Source: an uncultured Prevotella sp. | Lineage (GTDB): Bacteria; Bacteroidota; Bacteroidia; Bacteroidales; Bacteroidaceae | NCBI GenBank assembly: GCA_934183355.1 | Contig: CAKPST010000004.1 | Coordinates: forward strand, 1-56,832 | Reading direction: 5' to 3' | DNA length: 56,832 nucleotides | Part shown: positions 1-8,250 of the stretch, one piece after another | How the letters are laid out: every line of letters starts with the position of its first letter | How positions within the stretch are numbered: position 1 is the stretch's first letter | Translations under genes and position numbers: made by a program | The notes under the pieces: model-generated | Seen by the model: the letters and a program-made list of their open reading frames with translations, nothing else | What the model was told of the DNA's origin: nothing | Database searches by the model: none

Positions 1-4
1 GAGT

Positions 5-28
5 GGGTATGGCAGGGATGCCATACCC
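5..28. other. Perfect 10-bp hairpin at window start
   Basis: GGGTATGGCA (5-14) and TGCCATACCC (19-28) form a perfect stem around a 4-nt loop. It lies upstream of the DUF5053 gene. It could be the tail of a terminator for a gene left of the window or a leader structure. There is no T-tract, so its role is open. Confidence 0.4.
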
Positions 29-92
29 TCCTACAGATTGCCACTCATATATAAAGATAAATATGACCACATACTTAACATGATATATAATT

Positions 93-398
93 ATGGCAGA
101 TTATAAGAACAAGATTAAGGCTCTTGCTGAGCGCAACCGCTTGGCAACAACCGATGAGGAGCGTACCGCAGTTACAGCTGAGATGAACGCTCTGAGGAGT
201 GAGGACGAACAGGCTGTATCATGGCGTAATATCTCTCGCACTTACTTTGACAAGTCGGTATCGTGGTTTCAGCAGAAAATGTATGGCATAGACGGCAATG
301 GTGGCGTGGGCGGTTTTACGGATAAGGAGAAGGAACAACTTCGTGGTGCTCTTGTTGACCTCAGCGACCGCATACGCCGTGCAGCTGACAATATTTAG
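93..398 (+). CDS. DUF5053 family small protein
   Basis: This 101-residue soluble protein has a charged helical N-terminal part (residues 1-40, with the motif TDEERTAVTAEM). A compact C-terminal module follows with ISRTYFDKSVSWFQQKM, then FTDKEKEQLRGAL and LSDRIR. That layout is what I know from DUF5053 proteins of Bacteroidales (ISxxYxxKTYFGKSxxWLxQR, then FTxEE, then ALxDIS). The fold is probably helix-turn-helix-like, but no function is established. The ATG at 93 follows an A/T-rich stretch with no clear ribosome-binding site. It is convergent with the next gene, and a hairpin lies between the two stops. Confidence 0.75.
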   Translation: MADYKNKIKALAERNRLATTDEERTAVTAEMNALRSEDEQAVSWRNISRTYFDKSVSWFQQKMYGIDGNGGVGGFTDKEKEQLRGALVDLSDRIRRAADNI

Positions 399-402
399 GT
401 AG

Positions 403-431
403 TTGCACTTCATTCACATCATGAAGTGCAA
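403..431. terminator. Hairpin between convergent genes
   Basis: TTGCACTTCAT (403-413) and ATGAAGTGCAA (421-431) are perfect complements, 11 bp, with a 7-nt loop. It sits between the stops of the DUF5053 gene and the convergent membrane-protein gene. No good T-tract follows on either strand, so terminator function is plausible but not certain. Confidence 0.45.
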
Positions 432-450
432 TTAGGCTCTCTGTCTTTTT

Positions 451-837
451 CTATTTCTTTTGTTTGACAGGTTGCTGCCAATACAAGGCCTTCAAATTTC
501 TGAGCTTTTCGAGCGTCTTTCCAGTAAAGACCCAGTGATTGTATTTGTCGAGGACAAGGTCTTTCTTGCGCATCTGTTCTATTAGATAAGGATTTTTTAA
601 ATCGTTTTCTATATACATTGGCAACCATTGTCCGTCACGAAACATCATGTCGTGCCTTTTCATTTCCCAATAATATGTAGATGTATAGCCCCATTCTTTT
701 GCGGACTTAAGCTCGTAGTTAGAGTCTTCGACTCTATCGAAGAATTTTTTTCCGCTTCGATTGGTGCCTCTGACCATGAAAAGAATGGTCAGAGTGAGGA
801 CTAAAAATAGAGCTTGCATTGGATCAAGATGATACAT
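451..837 (-). CDS. Small single-pass membrane protein, unknown function
   Basis: A 128-residue protein whose N-terminus (about residues 7-24, MQALFLVLTLTILFMV) is one hydrophobic segment, followed by about 100 polar, basic, Trp/Tyr-rich residues. It is probably anchored in the inner membrane. I do not recognise the family. ATG at 837 is used; an ATG at 819, just before the hydrophobic segment, is an alternative start. It is a single gene on the minus strand between a convergent neighbour and tRNA-Pro. Confidence 0.6.
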   Translation of the reverse strand: MYHLDPMQALFLVLTLTILFMVRGTNRSGKKFFDRVEDSNYELKSAKEWGYTSTYYWEMKRHDMMFRDGQWLPMYIENDLKNPYLIEQMRKKDLVLDKYNHWVFTGKTLEKLRNLKALYWQQPVKQKK

Positions 838-937
838 AGTAGTATGGGTAAAATTAATTTAACTATGCTAAGTCGGTGGCGTAATTTATTGTTCTGAAAA
901 GGATGTACACCGACTTGTCGCCGAGTATTTTTAAGCG

Positions 938-980
938 ACAAGGGGTTAAAACACTGAATATCAGTATCTTAACCCCTTGT
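938..980 (-). terminator. Terminator-like hairpin after tRNA-Pro
   Basis: ACAAGGGGTTAA (938-949) pairs with TTAACCCCTTGT (969-980), with a further inner pairing of ACTGA/TCAGT. It lies just beyond the 3' end of the minus-strand tRNA-Pro. A second hairpin (CTTGTCGC near 914 with GCGACAAG near 935) overlaps its far arm, so the two folds are mutually exclusive. No long T-tract is present. Confidence 0.55.
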
Positions 981-983
981 AAG

Positions 984-1057
984 TCGGGATGACTGGACTC
1001 GAACCAGCGACCTCACGCCCCCCAGACGCGTGCGCTAACCAACTGCGCTACATCCCG
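984..1057 (-). tRNA. tRNA-Pro (anticodon GGG)
   Basis: On the minus strand a 74-nt cloverleaf begins CGGGATG and ends CATCCCG plus discriminator A. The anticodon loop reads CTGGGGG, giving anticodon GGG (Pro). The T-loop sequence GGTTCGAGTCC is present. CCA is not encoded. A consensus promoter lies immediately upstream (1077-1108). Confidence 0.93.
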
Positions 1058-1076
1058 TACTCCTCAAAAGCGAGTG

Positions 1077-1108
1077 CAAAGATACTAAGTAATTATGAAT
1101 TCACCAAA
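1077..1108 (-). promoter_or_regulatory. Bacteroidota promoter of tRNA-Pro
   Basis: On the minus strand TTTG (1105-1108) and TATCTTTG (1077-1084) are spaced by 20 nt. This matches the -33/-7 form used by the Bacteroidota primary sigma factor. It is back to back with the aroA promoter. Confidence 0.8.
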
Positions 1109-1122
1109 TTTATGGGCGACTT

Positions 1123-1155
1123 TTTGACGTACTTGGATTTATTTTTTTATCTTTG
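1123..1155 (+). promoter_or_regulatory. Bacteroidota promoter of aroA
   Basis: TTTG (1123-1126) and TATCTTTG (1148-1155) have a 21-nt spacer. The element lies 33 nt before the aroA ATG and diverges from the tRNA-Pro promoter. Confidence 0.8.
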
Positions 1156-1188
1156 CATAGTCTTACCAATAAATACACATTATAAGAT

Positions 1189-2439
1189 ATGCAATATATA
1201 CTTAAAGCTCCGTCTTCTCTTGATGCGACAGTCAAGTTGCCGTCGTCAAAAAGCATCAGCAATCGTGCGTTGATTATACACGCTCTATCTAATGGCGACA
1301 TATTGCCGCAGAATCTCTCGGTGTGTGATGATACGGAAGTAATCGTAAATGCTTTGATGTACAAACCTTATGAAATAGATATCAAGGCAGCCGGAACGGC
1401 TATGCGATTTATGACCGCTTATCTGTCTGTCACCGATGGCGAGCATGTCATCACTGGCACCGAACGCATGAAGCGTCGCCCTATTGCCATTCTTGTTGAT
1501 GCCTTGCGCTATCTCGGAGCTGATATAGAATATGTTGGGGAGGAGGGCTATCCGCCACTTCGTGTCAAGGGACATCCTCTGGAGGGAGGTCGTCTTGAGG
1601 TGCCTGCCAACATCAGTTCGCAGTATATATCGGCATTGCTGATGATAGGTCCGGTGCTGAAGAACGGACTTGAATTGAAGATGACGGGTGGCATTGCTTC
1701 GCGTCCATACATCGACCTCACACTGTGGATGATGCGCGAGTTTGGTGCTGATGCCGACTGGAGCGATGTGGACACGGTGAAGGTGAATCCGCGTCCATAC
1801 ACTCAGCATCGCTATCTGATAGAGAGCGACTGGAGTGCGTCGTCTTATTGGTATGAGATGATGGCGCTTACAGCCGACATGGAGTCGTCGGTGTGCTTCG
1901 AGGGACTGTTTGACGCGTCAAAACAGGGCGACTCTATTGTCAAGTATATATTCTCGCTGCTCGGTGTGAAGACACGTTTCTCTACCACTGAGGCAGGAGC
2001 TATGCCACTTGTGCGCTTAAAGAAATTGCCATGTATGCTGCCACGTCTCGACTACGACTTTGTGGCGGCTCCCGATTTGGCGCAGACAGTGGTGGTGACA
2101 TGTGCGCTGATGGACATCCCGTTCCGCTTTACCGGACTGGCAAGTCTGAAGATAAAGGAGACCGACCGCATCGAAGCACTCAAGCGCGAGCTTCTGAAAC
2201 TTGGCTATGTGCTGCGCGATGAGAACGACGACACACTCATTTGGGACGGCACACGCTGTGAACCTACGTTTGAGCCTATCAACACATACGAAGACCATCG
2301 CATGGCTATGGCGTTTGCTCCGGCTGCCATCAAGTATCCCGGACTGCGCATCAACAATCCGCATGTAGTGACAAAGTCGTATCCACAATTCTGGGACGAC
2401 CTCGAACAAGCGGGATGGGAGATAGAAAAAGTAAAATAA
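1189..2439 (+). CDS. aroA: 3-phosphoshikimate 1-carboxyvinyltransferase (EPSP synthase)
   Basis: The 416-residue protein has the EPSP-synthase N-terminal motif LPSSKSISNRALI (about residues 17-29), which carries the conserved Lys and Ser that bind shikimate-3-phosphate. It also has the GTAMRFM motif (about 69-75) and the C-terminal KETDRIEAL and YEDHRMAMAFAP motifs that contact phosphoenolpyruvate. It joins shikimate-3-phosphate and PEP to give EPSP in chorismate synthesis, in the cytoplasm. The length is normal to slightly short for the family. It has its own promoter, and the next gene starts 25 nt after its stop, so it may lead the operon toward porW. Confidence 0.96.
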   Translation: MQYILKAPSSLDATVKLPSSKSISNRALIIHALSNGDILPQNLSVCDDTEVIVNALMYKPYEIDIKAAGTAMRFMTAYLSVTDGEHVITGTERMKRRPIAILVDALRYLGADIEYVGEEGYPPLRVKGHPLEGGRLEVPANISSQYISALLMIGPVLKNGLELKMTGGIASRPYIDLTLWMMREFGADADWSDVDTVKVNPRPYTQHRYLIESDWSASSYWYEMMALTADMESSVCFEGLFDASKQGDSIVKYIFSLLGVKTRFSTTEAGAMPLVRLKKLPCMLPRLDYDFVAAPDLAQTVVVTCALMDIPFRFTGLASLKIKETDRIEALKRELLKLGYVLRDENDDTLIWDGTRCEPTFEPINTYEDHRMAMAFAPAAIKYPGLRINNPHVVTKSYPQFWDDLEQAGWEIEKVK

Positions 2440-2464
2440 AAAAGCATCATACAACAACGAAACA

Positions 2465-2860
2465 ATGTACATACTCATACTTTCAATAGTGGCACTCGGC
2501 TTATTTGCCGCCTTATATTCGGTTTTTTCCAACCGTGGCAATCACGGCGACGATGAGCCGATAACCGTGGCGCAGACCTGTGCCACGTGTGATGGTACGG
2601 CTGCCACCAAGTGTGAGCAAGACTGCATGATGGAAGCATCGACCAAGCCCATCGAGTATTTTGACGACGAGGAGCTTGACACATACCGCGGTCGCCCCTC
2701 AAGCCAATACACTGACGATGAGGCAGAGCAGTTCTCGGACGTGCTCTACACCATGCGTCAGGACGAGGTGGCGGCATGGTGTCGCAGTCTAAATCTGCGT
2801 GGCATTGAACTGCCCGACCAGATTAAGGACGAAGTGGTGATGATGATATCCGACAACTGA
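2465..2860 (+). CDS. Small membrane-anchored acidic protein, unknown function
   Basis: This 131-residue protein begins with one hydrophobic segment (residues 2-20, ILILSIVALGLFAALYSVF). An acidic tail follows with two cysteine-rich motifs, CATCDG (about 39-44) and a nearby CEQDC, which could bind metal or form disulphides. The C-terminal third is helical and acidic. I do not recognise a named family. It sits between aroA and porW with short gaps on both sides (25 and 9 nt), so it is probably co-transcribed with both. Confidence 0.7.
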   Translation: MYILILSIVALGLFAALYSVFSNRGNHGDDEPITVAQTCATCDGTAATKCEQDCMMEASTKPIEYFDDEELDTYRGRPSSQYTDDEAEQFSDVLYTMRQDEVAAWCRSLNLRGIELPDQIKDEVVMMISDN

Positions 2861-2869
2861 TTTGAAGAG

Positions 2870-5800
2870 GTGAAAAGATTCCGTTCCATACATATCATCC
2901 TGCTCTTTATCGCGGCTATTGTTATGGCTGCGACAGGATGTTCTACGCAAAAAAATACAGCCAAGACGAGAGCGTGGCATGCCTTCAAGGCACGTTATAA
3001 CACTTATTATAATGGTTCGTTGGCTTACATCGACGGCTCGCTTGAGAAGGAAAACGGCAACAAGGATAATTTCACCGAGATACTTCCGCTGTACACTGTA
3101 GGCAACAAGCAGAGCCGTGAGATAGGCAAAGCCAATTTTGACCGTGCCATCGAGAAGAGTCAGAAGACCATCAAACAGCACAGCATCAAGCGCCGTCCGC
3201 AGTGGACCAAGAATCGTCGCAAGACCGAGCGCGACATCGAGTGGCTCTCGCGCCGCGAGTACAATCCATTCCTTTGGCGTGCGTGGATGCTTATGGGACG
3301 TTCGCAGTTTTATAAGGGAGCGTTCGACGAGGCTGCTGCCACATTTGCCTACATGGGACGTCTATATCAGACGCAGCCTGCCATATATGCCAAGTCGCGT
3401 GCATGGCTTGCCAAATGCTACATAGAGGAGGGTTGGCTGTATGATGCCGAGGACGTGATACGTGGCATAGAGCGCGACTCCATACACTGGTCGGCACAGA
3501 AGGAATGGGATTATACCTATGCCGACTACTACATTCACACCGCCGATTATCAGCGTGCCATACCTTATTTGCGCCGTGTCATCAAGCATGAGATGCGACG
3601 CAAGCAGCGTGCCCGTGAATGGTATCTCATGGGACAGTTGCAGACAGCCGTAGGCAACAATGCCGAGGCTATGAAGGCATATCGCCATGTGGTGCGTCTC
3701 AATCCGCCCTATGAGGTGGAGTTCAACGCACGTATAGCCATGAGCGAGGTGATGTCGTCGACACAGTCAAAGCAGATGATAGGCAGACTGAAGCGTATGG
3801 CGGCTTCGGACAAGAACAAGGACTATCTCGACCAGGTGTATTATGCCATCGGCAACATCTATATTAGCCGATGCGACACTGTCAATGCCATATCAGCCTA
3901 TGAGCGTGGAGCCGCCAAAGCCACTCGTTCGGGCATAGAGAAGGGCGTGTTGCTGCTGCGTCTGGGCGACATCTATTGGGACATGGAGCGCTATAACGAC
4001 GCACAGCGCTGCTATGGAGCTGCCATCGGACTGCTCGACAAGGAGCGCAAGGACTATGAACAGCTTGCCGACCGTTCGAAGGTGCTCGACCAACTCGTGC
4101 CTTATACCGACGCTGTGCATCTGCAAGACTCGCTACAGTCGCTCGCACGTATGAGCGACGCCGACCGCAACGCTGCCATCGACCGCACCATAGCCGAGTT
4201 GAAACGCAAGGAGCGCGAGGAGCGTCGCAAGCAGCAGGAAGATGAGGCTCAGCAGACCATCAGCAAGAATGGTGGCAACAACATGTTGCAGCAGAATCGT
4301 CCTAACGCTGCACAGCAGAATCAGCAGAACAAGAATGCACAGTGGTATTTCTACAATCCTATAGCCGTGAGTCAAGGCAAGGCGGCGTTCCAGAAGCAGT
4401 GGGGCAAGCGCGAGAATGTGGACAACTGGCAGCGTGTCAACAAGACTGTGGTGGCACTTGAGAGCGATGCACCAGAGCTTACCACCGAACAACTCGACTC
4501 TATAGCTCATGCTGAGGCTGTTGCCGACTCGTTGTCGCAGATAGCCGACAGCGTGCAGAACGACCCCCACCGTCGTGAGTATTACTTGGCACAGATACCA
4601 TTCAGCACCGACCAGATAGAGGCAAGCAACAAGATGATAGAGGATGGACTCTTCAATTCGGGAGTCATCTTCAAGGACAAGCTCGACAATTTGCCCCTTG
4701 CCGAGAAGAGTCTGCGTCGTCTTGTAGACAACTATGCCGACTATGAGCGCATGGCAGATGCCTACTATCATCTCTACTTGCTCTACATGCGCAAGCACGA
4801 GGAGCAGATGGCGCAGCGATATGTGGACTTGTTGAAGAAGAATCATCCCGACAACGAGTGGACCACTCTGCTGAGCGACCCTCATTATGTGGAGAACGCA
4901 CGTTTCGGAGTGGCTATTGAAGACTCGCTATATGCAGCTACATACGATGCTTTCAAGGCTTCGAGATATAATGATGTGGCAGCCAATGTGCGCATTTCTA
5001 ACGACAGATTTCCACTTGGTGCCAACCGCGACAAGTTCCTCTTCATCGGTGGACTCGGCAAACTCAATGAGGGTGATGCCGAAGGATGTCTGGCAGACAT
5101 GAAGACCGTAGTGGAGAAATATCCGCAGAGTGGCGTGGCTCAGTTGGCAGGTATGATAGTCAAGGGAGTGGGCGAGGGCAGACGTCTGCACGGTGGCAAG
5201 TTCGACCTTGCTGGAGTGTGGGACCGTCGCACGGTAGTGTTGCGCGACAGCGACTCCACCGCAGTGCGCACATTCACTGCCGACCGCATAGCACCATTCG
5301 TCTACACCATAGTATATCATCCCGACTCTATAGACGAGAACCGCATGCTCTTCCAGTTGGCACGTTATAACTTCACAAGTTATCTTGTGCGCAACTTCGA
5401 GATACAGATAGAGGATGCCGACGGACTCCATCGTATGAGCGTCAGCGGATTCCGCAACTACGACGAGGCGTTGCAGTATGCTCGCCAGATACATCGTCAG
5501 GAGACAGTGGCACGACTTATTGCACATGCCCGAACGTTTGTGATAAGCGAGGCTAATCTGCCGTTGCTCGGTCGCCAATATAGCTATGCCGACTACGAGA
5601 AGTTCTACAACGAGCATTTCGCTCCGCTGCCTACTATAGACACTCCGCTGCTCAACGAGCCCGACATCATAACGACGGAGCCGCAACAGCACGACGACAA
5701 GAAGGCAGACGATGTGCTTGACGACTTCGACAAGCCAGACAACGGTGGCAATGTCTTGGTGATACCAGAGGTGCAGCCTGATAGTGACAATGTGGGCGGA

Positions 5801-6046
5801 GAGACTATACTGGAGGAGCCAGTGAAGAATGAGTCCGTTCCAACAGAGAAACCTTCTTCAAAACCTCTTGAGGACGAATTCTATTTCGGAGACGACATAG
5901 TGCCGGCGCCTAAGCAGAAGACTGCTCCCAAGACTGTCCTATCTGCTCCAAAGTCTGAGCCGACAGCTCCCAAGAAGCAGCAGCCTGCCAAGCAGAAGGC
6001 AGATGACTATGACACGGACGAATATTACGACCTTGAAGGTTTTTAA
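2870..6046 (+). CDS. porW: Type IX secretion lipoprotein PorW/SprE-like, TPR protein
   Basis: A 1058-residue protein starting at GTG 2870, with the purine-rich GAAGAGG directly before it. Residues 1-24 are a lipoprotein signal ending in AATGC (lipidated Cys24). The conserved RAWHAFKARYNTYYNGSLAYIDG block (about 33-55) is typical of SprE/PorW-type proteins. TPR-like helical repeats cover about residues 130-400 and recur later, for example near 600-720. The C-terminus (about 900-1058) is Pro/Lys/acidic and low in complexity. PorW/SprE is needed for type IX secretion and, in gliding species, for motility; it is expected on the periplasmic face of the outer membrane. porX follows 24 nt later, linking two T9SS genes. 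Confidence 0.88.
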   Translation: MKRFRSIHIILLFIAAIVMAATGCSTQKNTAKTRAWHAFKARYNTYYNGSLAYIDGSLEKENGNKDNFTEILPLYTVGNKQSREIGKANFDRAIEKSQKTIKQHSIKRRPQWTKNRRKTERDIEWLSRREYNPFLWRAWMLMGRSQFYKGAFDEAAATFAYMGRLYQTQPAIYAKSRAWLAKCYIEEGWLYDAEDVIRGIERDSIHWSAQKEWDYTYADYYIHTADYQRAIPYLRRVIKHEMRRKQRAREWYLMGQLQTAVGNNAEAMKAYRHVVRLNPPYEVEFNARIAMSEVMSSTQSKQMIGRLKRMAASDKNKDYLDQVYYAIGNIYISRCDTVNAISAYERGAAKATRSGIEKGVLLLRLGDIYWDMERYNDAQRCYGAAIGLLDKERKDYEQLADRSKVLDQLVPYTDAVHLQDSLQSLARMSDADRNAAIDRTIAELKRKEREERRKQQEDEAQQTISKNGGNNMLQQNRPNAAQQNQQNKNAQWYFYNPIAVSQGKAAFQKQWGKRENVDNWQRVNKTVVALESDAPELTTEQLDSIAHAEAVADSLSQIADSVQNDPHRREYYLAQIPFSTDQIEASNKMIEDGLFNSGVIFKDKLDNLPLAEKSLRRLVDNYADYERMADAYYHLYLLYMRKHEEQMAQRYVDLLKKNHPDNEWTTLLSDPHYVENARFGVAIEDSLYAATYDAFKASRYNDVAANVRISNDRFPLGANRDKFLFIGGLGKLNEGDAEGCLADMKTVVEKYPQSGVAQLAGMIVKGVGEGRRLHGGKFDLAGVWDRRTVVLRDSDSTAVRTFTADRIAPFVYTIVYHPDSIDENRMLFQLARYNFTSYLVRNFEIQIEDADGLHRMSVSGFRNYDEALQYARQIHRQETVARLIAHARTFVISEANLPLLGRQYSYADYEKFYNEHFAPLPTIDTPLLNEPDIITTEPQQHDDKKADDVLDDFDKPDNGGNVLVIPEVQPDSDNVGGETILEEPVKNESVPTEKPSSKPLEDEFYFGDDIVPAPKQKTAPKTVLSAPKSEPTAPKKQQPAKQKADDYDTDEYYDLEGF

Positions 6047-6070
6047 TCCAACCATAAACACGATTGAATA

Positions 6071-7630
6071 ATGACAAATGGATATTTGCTTTGGTGCGAT
6101 GACGAGATAGAACTCCTTCGTGCCCACATCATATTCCTGCAAAAGAAAGGCTACGAGGTGGTGACGGTGAGCAATGGCACCGACGCCATCGAGGAGTGTC
6201 GACAGCACACGTTCGACCTCATCATGCTCGACGAGATGATGCCCGGACTCACTGGACTTGAGACACTACAGCAAATCAAGGAGATACAGCCAGCCACGCC
6301 AGTGGTGATGGTGACCAAGAGCGAGGAGGAGAACATCATGGACCAAGCCATCGGTTCAAAGATAGCCGACTATCTCATCAAGCCTGTCAATCCGAGCCAG
6401 ATACTGCTGACACTCAAGAAGAACATCCACAAGAAACAGATTGTGACAGAGGTGACGCAGACGGGCTATCAGCAGAACTTCCAGAATATAGCCATGCAGA
6501 TAATGGACAGTAGGACGATGGACGACTGGAAGGAACTATACAGACGACTTGTGCATTGGGAACTTGAACTCAGTTCTGCCGACTCCAATATGACCGAGAT
6601 GCTCAATATGCAGAAGGAAGAGGCTAACAACGGATTTGCCAAGTTCATCAAGCGCAACTATATGGACTGGGTGAAGCCAGGACAGACAGAGCGTCCGCTG
6701 ATGAGTCCAGACATCTTCAAGCGCAAGGTGTTTCCGATTATCAACGAGGGCGAGAAGGTTTTCCTCATTGTCATCGACAATTTCCGCTACGACCAGTGGC
6801 GTGTGCTCTCTCAGGAGATAGGCGACATGTTTGACATCGAGGAGGATATATACATGAGCATACTGCCGACGGCGACACAATATGCACGCAACGCCATCTT
6901 CTCAGGACTTATGCCCGAACAGATAGAACGAATGTTTCCCGAATTATGGGTTGACGAGGACGAGGAGGAGGGCAAGAATCTCAACGAGGAGCCGCTTGTG
7001 CGCACGCAGATAGAACGCTATCGTAGACGCGACACATTCTCATATCACAAAATCAACGACTCGGTGGGAGCCGACCGACTGCTGGAACGACTTGGCGAAC
7101 TCACCAAGAACGACCTCAATGTCATCGTTGTCAACTTCATAGACATGTTGTCGCATGCCAGAACGGAGTCGAAGATGGTGCGCGAACTTGCCAACAACGA
7201 GTCGGCTTATCGCTCCATCACGCTCTCGTGGTTTCGCCATTCAGTGATGGCAGACTTGCTGAAAGCCCTCTCGCAGATAGACTGCAAGATAATACTCACC
7301 ACCGATCACGGCTCAATACGAGCCTCAAAACCGGTGAAGATAATCGGCGACCGCAACACCAACACCAACCTGCGCTACAAACTTGGCAAGAATCTCAACT
7401 GCCAGTCGAAGGACATCTTTGTCATCAAGAATCCACATGAGGCACAGTTGCCCACCCCCAACATCTCGACATCGTATGTTTTTGCCACAGGCAGCACCTT
7501 CTTTGCCTATCCCAACAACTACAATTATTATGTGTCCTACTATAAAGACACATTCCAGCATGGCGGTATATCGATGGAAGAAATGCTCATACCATTGATA
7601 ACACTGAGCGCAAGAAACAAGAGTAAGTAA
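6071..7630 (+). CDS. porX: T9SS response regulator PorX (receiver + PglZ domain)
   Basis: A 519-residue protein. Residues 1-125 are a CheY-like receiver with the acidic pair D10/D11, the phospho-acceptor D54 in LIMLDEMMPG, the TK motif and the conserved Lys in YLIKPVNP. Residues 200-519 are a PglZ/alkaline-phosphatase-superfamily domain with VIDNFRYDQWR, NFIDMLSHAR and ILTTDHGS, the metal-binding Asp/His motifs of the fold. PorX works with the sensor kinase PorY to control T9SS gene expression, and its PglZ domain acts on phosphodiester signals. No porY is visible here. It lies in a tight run between porW and tsaE. Confidence 0.92.
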   Translation: MTNGYLLWCDDEIELLRAHIIFLQKKGYEVVTVSNGTDAIEECRQHTFDLIMLDEMMPGLTGLETLQQIKEIQPATPVVMVTKSEEENIMDQAIGSKIADYLIKPVNPSQILLTLKKNIHKKQIVTEVTQTGYQQNFQNIAMQIMDSRTMDDWKELYRRLVHWELELSSADSNMTEMLNMQKEEANNGFAKFIKRNYMDWVKPGQTERPLMSPDIFKRKVFPIINEGEKVFLIVIDNFRYDQWRVLSQEIGDMFDIEEDIYMSILPTATQYARNAIFSGLMPEQIERMFPELWVDEDEEEGKNLNEEPLVRTQIERYRRRDTFSYHKINDSVGADRLLERLGELTKNDLNVIVVNFIDMLSHARTESKMVRELANNESAYRSITLSWFRHSVMADLLKALSQIDCKIILTTDHGSIRASKPVKIIGDRNTNTNLRYKLGKNLNCQSKDIFVIKNPHEAQLPTPNISTSYVFATGSTFFAYPNNYNYYVSYYKDTFQHGGISMEEMLIPLITLSARNKSK

Positions 7631-7656
7631 ATAAAAACGATAAATAAAATATAAGA

Positions 7657-8070
7657 ATGGAAATCAGAATAAACTCACTGGCAGACATCAACGAGGCTGC
7701 CAAGCAATTCATCGAGAATATGGGCGACGGCAAAGTGTTCGCCTTCTACGGCAAGATGGGTGCCGGCAAGACAACATTCGTCAAGGCCATTTGCGAGCAA
7801 CTTGGCGTAGACGACGTCATCACATCGCCCACTTTTGCCATTGTCAACGAGTATCAGAGTGCCACAACAGGCGACTCTATATATCACTTCGACTTCTATC
7901 GCATCAAGAAGCTCGACGAGGTGTACGACATGGGATATGAGGACTATTTCTATAGCGGTTCGCTCTGCTTCCTCGAATGGCCCGAACTCATTGAGGATCT
8001 GCTGCCTGAGGATGCCACAAAGGTGACAATCGAGGAGACCGAAGACGGCGGCAGAGTCGTTAAATTCTAA
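7657..8070 (+). CDS. tsaE: tRNA threonylcarbamoyladenosine synthesis ATPase TsaE
   Basis: A 137-residue P-loop protein with Walker [15 protein letters not shown] (about residues 32-45), the family motif [10 protein letters not shown], the HFDFYRI segment and a C-terminal FLEWPEL motif. TsaE supports the TsaB/TsaD complex that makes t6A37 in ANN-decoding tRNAs, in the cytoplasm. Length is standard. It starts 26 nt after the porX stop, so it probably shares that transcript. Confidence 0.94.
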   Translation: MEIRINSLADINEAAKQFIENMGDGKVFAFYGKMGAGKTTFVKAICEQLGVDDVITSPTFAIVNEYQSATTGDSIYHFDFYRIKKLDEVYDMGYEDYFYSGSLCFLEWPELIEDLLPEDATKVTIEETEDGGRVVKF

Positions 8071-8154
8071 AACTCTTGGCAAGCCTTACGGTTGGCATGA
8101 CGCATAAAAAATCAAAAAATACTTTCATTGTACCCTTATTTGGATTTTTTTCTC

Positions 8155-8162
8155 TAATTTTG
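8155..8162 (+). promoter_or_regulatory. -7 element before the decarboxylase-like gene
   Basis: TAATTTTG matches TAnnTTTG; no good TTTG lies about 20 nt upstream. The 88-nt leader that follows contains a small hairpin, CATGCC/GGCATG, near 8183-8198. Confidence 0.5.
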
Positions 8163-8250
8163 CACATTTGAAAGAGTGTGTCCATGCCCCAAGGCATGCA
8201 ATGAGAGCATGCTCGCCAAACAAGAAATATATATATAACAAGGAATAGAG

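Noticed and set aside
989..1273. Plus-strand reading frame starting MTGLEPATSRPPD
   Set aside because: It is the antisense of tRNA-Pro running into the aroA promoter and start.
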